In this document: positions 6,442 through 10,818 of the stretch, piece by piece
Numbering within the stretch: the stretch's first letter is position 1
How the letters are laid out: each line of letters begins with the position of its first letter
From: DASUGM01 sp036274055
GTDB taxonomy: Bacteria; Acidobacteriota; Vicinamibacteria; Vicinamibacterales; SCN-69-37
Length of the DNA: 10,818 nt
Direction of reading: 5' to 3'
Assembly: GCA_036274055.1 (NCBI GenBank)
Contig: DASUGM010000271.1
Coordinates: forward strand, 1-10,818
Position numbers and translations under genes: made by a program
Notes under the pieces: generated by a model
The model's input: only the letters and a program-made list of their open reading frames with translations
Database searches by the model: none
Told to the model about the DNA's origin: nothing

Positions 6442-7556
6442 TCCGCCGCATCCGCATGCTGATGCGCAAGGAGTTCCTCGAGCTCCGCCAGTCGCCGCGG
6501 CTGCTCGGCCTGATCTTCGTCGCGCCGCTGCTGCAGCTCGGCCTGCTCGGCTACGCCGCGACCACCGACGTCAAGAACGTGCCGATCGTCATCGTCGACG
6601 GCGACCGCAGTTCGGCGAGCCGGCTGATTCTCGAGCGCTTCTCGGCGTCATCGTCGTTCCGCGTGGTCGGCGAGGTCTTCCGGCCCGCGGACGTCGACGA
6701 GTATCTGAAGCAGGGACGAGCGGCGCTGGCGATCGTGATTCCGATCGGCCTGCAGGACGCGATCGAGGGCCGGCGATCGACGGTCACGCAGACGATTCAG
6801 ATTCTGGCCGACGGGTCGGACGCGAACTCCTCCGGTGTCGCGCTCGCGTACGCGGTCGGGCTGATCGGCGACGTCAACCGCGCGCTGGCGATCGAGCGCG
6901 GTGTACCGCCAGGCGGTCTCGATGCGCGCGTCCGGGTCTGGTACAACCCGGAACTCGAGAGCCGCGACTTCATGCTGCCCGGCGTGATCGCCCTGCTGCT
7001 GCTGGTGATCACGTCGAACCTGTCGTCGATGGCGATCGTGCGCGAGCGCGAGGTCGGCACCCTGGAGCAGCTCAACGTCACGCCGCTCGGACGCTGGGAG
7101 CTGATCCTCGGCAAGCTCCTGCCGTACGGCGTGATTGGCCTGATCGATGTGCTCATGGTCCTCGCCGTGGCGCTGCTGTGGTTCGAAATCCCGCTGCGCG
7201 GCAGCGTCTGGCTGCTGCTCGGCGGCTGCCTCGTCTACATTCTGTGCACGCTCGGGCTCGGGCTGTTCGTCTCGACGATCTCAGCGACGCAGCAGCAGGC
7301 GATGATGACGGCGACGTTCTTCTTCCTGATGCCGATGGTGTATCTGTCCGGCTTCATCTTCCCGATCGAAAACATGCCGACGGTGATCCAGTGGGTGACG
7401 ACGCTGATTCCGTTGCGCTATTTCCTCGTCATCGTCCGCGGCATCTTTCAACGCGGGGTCGATTTCTCGGTGCTGTGGCCGCAGTTCGCGGCGCTCGCCG
7501 TGTGGGGCATCACCGTGCTGACGCTCGCGGCGGTACGATCCAGAAAACGCGCCTAG
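6438..7556 (+). CDS. ybhR: ABC-2 type permease, YbhR-like
   Basis: This 372-residue partner permease shares the layout of the preceding gene. A first helix at about 22-40 follows a basic N terminus (MIRRIRMLMRKEFLELR). An extracytoplasmic domain covers about 41-172 and ends in VWYNPELESRDFMLPG; the first permease has the matching IWYNPELRSTLFLVPG. Hydrophobic segments follow at about 179-198, 226-249, 257-280, 289-308 and 349-366. The coupling helix is VREREVGTLEQLNVTP (201-216), and SGFIFPIENMP (304-314) is the C-terminal family signature. The frame stays open upstream to 5310 inside the first permease gene, but only ATG 6438 gives the normal N terminus, and it makes the sixth consecutive four-base overlap. 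GAGG at 6423-6426 is a distant possible ribosome binding site. It is the last gene of the exporter operon; no terminator follows directly. Confidence 0.94.
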   Translation: MIRRIRMLMRKEFLELRQSPRLLGLIFVAPLLQLGLLGYAATTDVKNVPIVIVDGDRSSASRLILERFSASSSFRVVGEVFRPADVDEYLKQGRAALAIVIPIGLQDAIEGRRSTVTQTIQILADGSDANSSGVALAYAVGLIGDVNRALAIERGVPPGGLDARVRVWYNPELESRDFMLPGVIALLLLVITSNLSSMAIVREREVGTLEQLNVTPLGRWELILGKLLPYGVIGLIDVLMVLAVALLWFEIPLRGSVWLLLGGCLVYILCTLGLGLFVSTISATQQQAMMTATFFFLMPMVYLSGFIFPIENMPTVIQWVTTLIPLRYFLVIVRGIFQRGVDFSVLWPQFAALAVWGITVLTLAAVRSRKRA

Positions 7557-7559
7557 AAT
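7554..7559 (+). promoter_or_regulatory. Possible -10 element for the DUF72 gene
   Basis: TAGAAT overlaps the stop codon of the last permease gene and matches TATAAT at five of six positions. No convincing -35 lies 15-19 bp upstream (cggtac at 17-bp spacing). If used, transcription would start near 7566, which is compatible with translation from 7609 but not from the ATG at 7558. Read-through from the exporter operon is equally possible. Confidence 0.25.
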
Positions 7560-7570
7560 GGGGTCTGGCC

Positions 7571-7596
7571 GCATTTCGATCGTAAGAGCGAAACGC
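7571..7596 (+). other. Small possible stem-loop in the DUF72 leader
   Basis: GCATTTCG (7571-7578) can pair with CGAAACGC (7589-7596) with one mismatch and a 10-nt loop. No T-run follows, so it does not look like an intrinsic terminator. It may be chance. Confidence 0.2.
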
Positions 7597-7608
7597 CACC
7601 CGACGTCT

Positions 7609-8328
7609 ATGAGAATCCACATCGGCACCTCCGGCTATAACTACCCGGAATGGAAAGGCTCCTTCTATCCGGCCGACATTCCGGTCAAGCGGATGTTTGC
7701 GTATTACGCGGAACGATTCCGCACCGTCGAGATCAACTACACGTTCTACCGGATGCCGTCGATCAAGACCACGACGGGCTGGCTCGATCAGGCGCCCGAG
7801 ACGTTTGCCTACACGTTGAAGGCGCCGCGGCGGATTACGCACGACAAGCGGCTGATGAACGTCGGATCCGAGGTCGAGACGTTCTGCGAAGCCGCGCGCG
7901 TGCTCGGCCCGCATCTGGCGACGCTGCTGTTCCAACTGCCGCCGACGATGCGCGCCGACCTCGGCCGGTTGACGGCGTTTCTCGAAGCGCTGCCGCAGGA
8001 CATTCGCGCCGCGATCGAGTTCCGGCACGATTCCTGGCTGAACGACGAGGTCTACGGCCTGCTACGCCGTCACGGCGTGGCGCTCTGCATCGCCGATGTC
8101 GGCGACAAGACGACGCCGATGGTCGCGACCGCCCGGCACGGGTATTTCCGGCTGCGCGACGAAGGGTATCAGGCCGCCGATCTGGCGAAATGGGCCGACA
8201 CCGTCGCCGCGCGCGCCGCCGACTGGGACGACGCGTTCGTGTACTTCAAGCACGAGGACGAAGGGAAAGGGCCGGAGTTCGCGGCGGCGTTCCGTGAAGA
8301 GCTGCGCACCCGCGGGATCGTGAGCTGA
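7609..8328 (+). CDS. DUF72 (YecE-like) TIM-barrel protein
   Basis: From ATG 7609 this is a 239-residue DUF72 protein, a family with a TIM-barrel-like fold and no settled enzymatic function. Typical family blocks appear in order: the N-terminal strand MRIHIGTSGYNYPEWKGSFY (1-20), RTVEINYTFYRMP (38-50), FAYTLKAPRRITH (66-78), LATLLFQLPPTMR (103-115), AAIEFRHDSW (134-143) and a late DAFVYFKHEDEGKGPEFA (about 208-225). An in-frame ATG at 7558 would add 17 residues without family similarity. Since family members start almost exactly at MRIHIGTSGY, 7609 is preferred, although neither start has a good Shine-Dalgarno. The gene begins 52 bp after the last permease and could be co-transcribed with it, but nothing suggests a role in export. 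It converges with the minus-strand hydrolase gene. Confidence 0.92.
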   Translation: MRIHIGTSGYNYPEWKGSFYPADIPVKRMFAYYAERFRTVEINYTFYRMPSIKTTTGWLDQAPETFAYTLKAPRRITHDKRLMNVGSEVETFCEAARVLGPHLATLLFQLPPTMRADLGRLTAFLEALPQDIRAAIEFRHDSWLNDEVYGLLRRHGVALCIADVGDKTTPMVATARHGYFRLRDEGYQAADLAKWADTVAARAADWDDAFVYFKHEDEGKGPEFAAAFREELRTRGIVS

Positions 8329-8346
8329 GTCAAGACCCTTTGCCTG

Positions 8347-8429
8347 AAGAGCTCACCATGAAGCCATGAAGGCGAGCTTTGGTTATTCAAGACCCAAGGT
8401 CTTCTTCATGGCCTCATGGTGAAGCTCTT
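8347..8429. terminator. Long inverted repeat between convergent genes, probable bidirectional terminator
   Basis: Arms at 8347-8371 and 8404-8429 are complementary over 25 pairs, with one bulged base and one mismatch (A8362, which becomes a G-U wobble in the minus-strand RNA). Each arm contains CACCATGA and GCCATGAAG words. The 32-nt loop ends in a second perfect hairpin, AAGACC-CAA-GGTCTT (8389-8403). Four T residues close the right arm on the plus strand; no T-run follows on the minus strand. The position, 18 bp after the DUF72 stop and 23 bp after the hydrolase stop, suits a shared terminator. The arms also look like two opposed copies of a dispersed intergenic repeat. Confidence 0.6.
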
Positions 8430-8452
8430 TTGACAGATGCTTCTTACTCAGT

Positions 8453-9439
8453 TCAGATTGCGCGCATGGCCGCGGCAAGAAAAGCGACCGCCGTCTCTTC
8501 CGCCCAATAGCCGTCGCTGCCGTTGTGCGCCGCGCCGACGAAGCCGCAATGCCCGCCGAAGCGCGAGAGCCGCACGTCGATATGTCGGTTGTCGCGCACT
8601 GCGGCGTCACCGAATTGCGCCGACGGCACGAACGGGTCGTCATCGGCCGCGAGGATCAGCGCCGGAACCGCGATGCGGTCGACCGCGCGCATCGCGCTGG
8701 CTTGATGGTAGTAGTTCGCGGCGTCGCCGAAGCCATGATGCGGCGCGGTATAGACGTCGTCGAACCGGCGAATCGTCCAGATCCTGTCGAGCCCCGAGAG
8801 ATCGAAGGCGCCGGGCCAGGCCGCGGCCTTGCGTCGCATCCGCGCCCGAAGATTGCGGACGAAATTGAACTGGTAGGGGATGTTGGTGCGCCGCTCGATG
8901 GCGCGGACGCAACGGTCGAGATCGATCGTCGGGCACACCGCCGCGACCGCCCGCACCGGCAGCGCGCCGTCCGCGCCGAGCTCGCCGGCGAGTTTAATCG
9001 TGAGGTTGCCGCCGAGCGAGTAGCCGACGACGCCGAAATCGCGCAACCCGTCGGTTGCCGCCAGCGATCGAATCACTTCGCGCGGATCGTGCGTCAGTCC
9101 CGAATGGTAGAGCCCGGGCGTCAGGTGCTCGGTGCCGCCGCAATTGCGCTGGTTGAGCAGCACCGCATTCCAGCCGCGCCGGTAGGCTTTGTCGGCGACG
9201 CCAAGCATGTAGTGCACGCCGCTCGATCCCTCGAGGCCATGGAGCACCAGCACGGTCGGCCGGCTCGCCCGATCGGGTTGCCAATAGCAGTGGGCGAGGA
9301 CCCGGGTGTCGTCGGTGACGCGCACGAGACGCGCCTCCGGCGCGGGCAGACTCGGAAACGCACGCTGACGCGCCCAGGCGTAGATGGTCATGACGTGGCC
9401 ATGGCTCAGGCCTCGTCGCGGCACGAACGCGTCGGTCAC
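8453..9439 (-). CDS. yheT: YheT-type alpha/beta hydrolase
   Basis: From GTG 9439 this is a 328-residue alpha/beta hydrolase of the YheT/EMB8 (COG0429) group, whose substrates are mostly unknown. The N terminus FVPRRGLSHGHVMTIYAW (5-22) matches the family's opening F-P-GL-H-T block. Other features are the oxyanion-side motif VLHGLEGSSG (65-74), NQRNCGGTE (96-104), the nucleophile elbow GYSLGGN with Ser141, ADDDPFVP (265-272) holding the probable acid (Asp268 or Asp267), and GGHCGF with the catalytic His297. The frame is open further upstream to 9772, but that part lies on top of the dinB gene in another frame; an internal ATG (9391) would delete the conserved opening block. GTG 9439 also gives a four-base overlap with the dinB stop (GTGA on the minus strand), which implies coupling. 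Fold and triad are clear; the reaction is not predictable. Confidence 0.92.
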   Translation of the reverse strand: MTDAFVPRRGLSHGHVMTIYAWARQRAFPSLPAPEARLVRVTDDTRVLAHCYWQPDRASRPTVLVLHGLEGSSGVHYMLGVADKAYRRGWNAVLLNQRNCGGTEHLTPGLYHSGLTHDPREVIRSLAATDGLRDFGVVGYSLGGNLTIKLAGELGADGALPVRAVAAVCPTIDLDRCVRAIERRTNIPYQFNFVRNLRARMRRKAAAWPGAFDLSGLDRIWTIRRFDDVYTAPHHGFGDAANYYHQASAMRAVDRIAVPALILAADDDPFVPSAQFGDAAVRDNRHIDVRLSRFGGHCGFVGAAHNGSDGYWAEETAVAFLAAAMRAI

Positions 9440-9939
9440 AGGCTTTCGTCGGCGGTGGCGCCGTAGATGGGCGGAATCGGTACGCCCTGCAGGCGCAGAT
9501 AGACGGTCATCTGGCCGCGGTGGTGGATGACGTGATGCAGCATGAAGCTGCGCAGGGCACCGATGCGCGGCATCGACAAAATGGTCTGCGATCCGCGCCT
9601 GAGCATCCACGGCGCCGCCAGTTCCGCCTCGGATCGCTCGCTGAGCGCCCGGCGTACCTCCGCGACATGGCGGTCGAAGGTCTCGAGCACCTCGGCGCGC
9701 GTCTGCTTGTCCGTCGCGCGTGTCGAGGCGGCGACGTCGTAGAACTCGCGGTCGAGAATCTGCGTGCCCCAATGCGGCAACTGCGCCAGGTGCGTCGCCA
9801 ATCCTCCGAGGCTGAAGGATTTCTCGTGCGGCCGCCAGCCGAATGCCGCCTCCGGCACGCGTTCGAGCACGCGGCGGGTCACCGCCATCTCGTGATCGAA
9901 TTCCGGGAGCAGCGAGTCCTTCAACAGGGTCGGCGCCAT
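9436..9939 (-). CDS. DinB-family putative metalloprotein
   Basis: This 167-residue four-helix-bundle protein belongs to the DinB/YfiT-like superfamily, whose members bind a divalent metal through three histidines; several act in thiol-dependent transfers, but most are uncharacterised. The likely ligands are His50 in GGLATHLAQLPHW and the pair His136/His140 in LHHVIHHRGQM, the classic H-x3-H-RGQ motif. Typical extras are an N-terminal FDHEMAVTRRVLERVPE helix, GWRPHEKSFSLG (34-45) and the C-terminal LRLQGVPIPPIYG. The start at 9939 lies 4 nt after the lemA stop, preceded only by a weak purine run, and the stop overlaps the yheT start. The tight packing suggests co-transcription with lemA and yheT. 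No biochemical link among the three is known to me. Confidence 0.92.
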   Translation of the reverse strand: MAPTLLKDSLLPEFDHEMAVTRRVLERVPEAAFGWRPHEKSFSLGGLATHLAQLPHWGTQILDREFYDVAASTRATDKQTRAEVLETFDRHVAEVRRALSERSEAELAAPWMLRRGSQTILSMPRIGALRSFMLHHVIHHRGQMTVYLRLQGVPIPPIYGATADESL

Positions 9940-9943
9940 CGAG

Positions 9944-10528
9944 CTACTTCTTGATGAAGTCCACCTTCGGCGCGACCTTGGCCGACGCCGGCACTTCCCA
10001 GTACGGATAGCCCTTGAACCCGAACACCTTGGCGGTGACGTTGGCCGGGAATTTCTTCCGCGCGGTTTCGTACTCCTGGACCTTTTCGTTGTAGCGCATG
10101 CGCTCGGTCGCGAGCCGGTTTTCAGTGCCCGCGAGCTCGTCCATCAGCCGCAGGAACGCCTGATCCGATTTGAGCTGCGGGTAGTTCTCGACGATGACCA
10201 GAAGCCGATTGAGCGCCGTCGACTCGGCATTGGAGGCTTCGATCTTGTCCGACGGCGTCTTGGCGCCTGCCAGCTTCGTCCGGGCGTCGGCGACCGCCTG
10301 GAAGACATCCTTCTCCTGCTGCGCCAGGCCCTTCGTCGTTTCCACGAGGTTCGGGATCAGATCGCTGCGGCGCTGCATCTGATTCTCGACCTGGCCCCAC
10401 TGCGCCTTGATCGCCTCCTCCTGCGTCGTGAACTTGTTGTACGAGCAGCCGGAGGTCAGCCACACCGTCGCTGCCAATGCCAATGTCAGGACCAGGCCGG
10501 GTCGCGCGTGTCGAGTCATAGCTCTCAT
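9944..10528 (-). CDS. lemA: LemA-family membrane-associated protein, predicted lipoprotein-like N terminus
   Basis: From ATG 10528 this is a 194-residue LemA protein, the normal family length. Residues 9-26 form a hydrophobic export or anchor segment ending in LTSGC (Cys28). The -3 position is Thr, so the lipobox is imperfect and an uncleaved anchor is possible. The diagnostic region is WGQVENQMQRRSDLIPNLVETTKG (44-67), followed by helical stretches with VENYPQLKSDQAFLRLMDELAGTENRLATERMRYN (about 113-147). The C terminus is the FPANVTAKVFGFKGYPYW (160-177) block with a terminal F-I-K-K. GAGAGG lies 6 nt upstream of ATG 10528. The frame is open further upstream to 10642, but that part is only the octamer array translated. 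LemA has no settled function; it is often found beside a TPM/YgcG gene, as here. Confidence 0.94.
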   Translation of the reverse strand: MRAMTRHARPGLVLTLALAATVWLTSGCSYNKFTTQEEAIKAQWGQVENQMQRRSDLIPNLVETTKGLAQQEKDVFQAVADARTKLAGAKTPSDKIEASNAESTALNRLLVIVENYPQLKSDQAFLRLMDELAGTENRLATERMRYNEKVQEYETARKKFPANVTAKVFGFKGYPYWEVPASAKVAPKVDFIKK

Positions 10529-10534
10529 CTTAAA

Positions 10535-10540
10535 CCTCTC
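10535..10540 (-). promoter_or_regulatory. Ribosome binding site deciding the lemA start
   Basis: On the minus strand GAGAGG sits 6 nt before ATG 10528. The second candidate ATG (10519) has a weaker site (GAGAG inside the first codons). The site lies between the octamer array and the gene, so the extended upstream reading through the array is unlikely. Confidence 0.6.
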
Positions 10541-10544
10541 GGTC

Positions 10545-10641
10545 CATGCGCCGGTGCGCCGGTGCGCCCGTGCGCCCGTGCGCCCGTGCGCCCGTGCGCC
10601 GGTGCGCCGGTGCGCGAGTGCGCCGGTGCGCCCGGTGCGCA
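10545..10641. repeat. Octamer tandem array upstream of lemA
   Basis: Eleven contiguous 8-bp units run from 10545 to 10632: CATGCGCC, GGTGCGCC twice, CGTGCGCC four times, GGTGCGCC, GGTGCGCG, AGTGCGCC and GGTGCGCC. After one extra C (10633) comes a twelfth unit, GGTGCGCA (10634-10641). Units vary mainly in the first base, sometimes in the second or last. Read on the minus strand the unit is GGCGCAC plus one base, the same word as in the heptamer array at 328-348. The array ends 4 bp from the lemA ribosome binding site. Confidence 0.9.
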
Positions 10642-10653
10642 CGGCCCCCGCCG

Positions 10654-10704
10654 TTCTCTGCGTCTCGGCGTCCTCAGCGTCTCGGCGCCCTCAACGACTC
10701 GGCG
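10654..10704. repeat. Degenerate 8-9-bp repeat (CGTCTCGGCG family)
   Basis: The stretch contains CTGCGTCTCGGCG, CAGCGTCTCGGCG and ACGACTCGGCG, joined by CCTC or CCCTCA links, and begins with TTCTCTGCG. On the minus strand it reads as repeated CGCCGAGACGC and GACGCAGAGAA words. I know this CTCTGCGTCTC type of intergenic repeat as recurring in many unrelated bacterial genomes. No coding or RNA role is visible. Confidence 0.7.
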
Positions 10705-10723
10705 TGGTACGTCTCGACGTGAT

Positions 10724-10818
10724 CTACCAGCCGCCGCTCGCGCCGCCGCCGCCGCTGCGTCCACCGCCGAAACCGCCAAAGCCACCGCCGAAACTGCCGC
10801 CGCCTCCGCCGCCAAATC
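10724..10818 (-). CDS. C-terminal glycine-rich tail of a probable TPM/YgcG-family protein (5' truncated)
   Basis: Thirty codons and a TAG stop (10726-10724) are visible on the minus strand. They encode a Gly/Phe/Ser tail: FGGGGGGSFGGGFGG, then FGGGRSGGGGASGGW. A tail of this kind ending in GASGGW, directly upstream of lemA, is the hallmark of TPM-domain (YgcG-like) proteins, which carry an N-terminal signal peptide, an extracytoplasmic TPM domain and a transmembrane helix before the Gly-rich end. None of those domains lies inside the window, so the call rests on the tail and the neighbour only. The stop is 195 bp from the lemA ATG, and the gap is filled with repeats rather than a visible promoter or terminator. 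Confidence is moderate. Confidence 0.72.
   Translation of the reverse strand, partial: FGGGGGGSFGGGFGGFGGGRSGGGGASGGW

Noticed and set aside
8525..9466. Plus-strand open frame opposite the hydrolase
   Set aside because: The minus-strand hydrolase has an intact catalytic triad and family length. The plus frame shows no domain and only Arg/His/Ala-rich sequence.
9440..9772. N-terminal extension of the hydrolase
   Set aside because: It overlaps the dinB gene in another frame, and family members begin near the chosen GTG start.
10529..10642. N-terminal extension of lemA with a repeated Arg-Thr-Gly-Ala-His pattern
   Set aside because: It is the octamer array translated. A good ribosome binding site and the expected family N terminus begin at 10528.
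10643..10653. Promoter for lemA in the repeat gap
   Set aside because: No -35 or -10 pair of reasonable quality is visible on the minus strand between 10724 and 10528.

Overview
The window is about two-thirds G+C and gene-dense. It has frequent GTG starts, 4-base gene overlaps and short word-like tandem repeats between genes. Gene content and repeat style suggest a free-living Gram-negative soil-type bacterium. Acidobacteriota (Vicinamibacteria-like) is my best guess, but it is an inference from style, and no rRNA or marker gene is present to confirm it.

Left edge (1-422): the 3' end of a LytTR-domain response regulator. An in-register array of 7-bp units follows, starting on the last base of the stop codon and running up to a TTGACA -35 box. 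The -10 region and the start codon of the next gene lie inside a near-perfect palindrome.

Central plus-strand operon (423-7556): a TetR-type repressor, a lipoprotein HlyD/YbhG-type periplasmic adaptor, ABC ATPase 1, a TolC-type outer-membrane channel, ABC ATPase 2 and two ABC-2 permeases. Every junction is a 4-base ATGA or GTGA overlap. Together the genes encode a complete self-regulated trans-envelope exporter related to E. coli CecR(YbiH)-YbhGFSR. The two ATPases, fused in YbhF, are separate genes here with the outer-membrane channel between them. ATPase 1 has proline in place of the switch histidine, which predicts one weak and one strong ATP site. The substrate cannot be read from the sequence.

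Next (7609-8328): a DUF72 TIM-barrel protein, possibly read through from the exporter operon. It converges on a minus-strand cluster across 124 bp holding a long inverted repeat that probably works as a terminator.

Right part, minus strand (10818 down to 8453): the glycine-rich C-terminal tail of a probable TPM/YgcG-family protein, then lemA, a DinB-family metalloprotein and a YheT-type alpha/beta hydrolase. The tpm-lemA gap is filled by two short-unit tandem arrays. lemA, dinB and yheT are tightly packed (4-nt gap, then 4-nt overlap) and probably share one transcript.

The features most worth a second look are the intergenic word arrays, which reuse the same words at distant sites; the operator sitting on the tetR start codon; the asymmetric ATPase pair with the interposed tolC; and the unbroken chain of 4-base overlaps. 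No CRISPR array, insertion sequence, tRNA or rRNA was seen.
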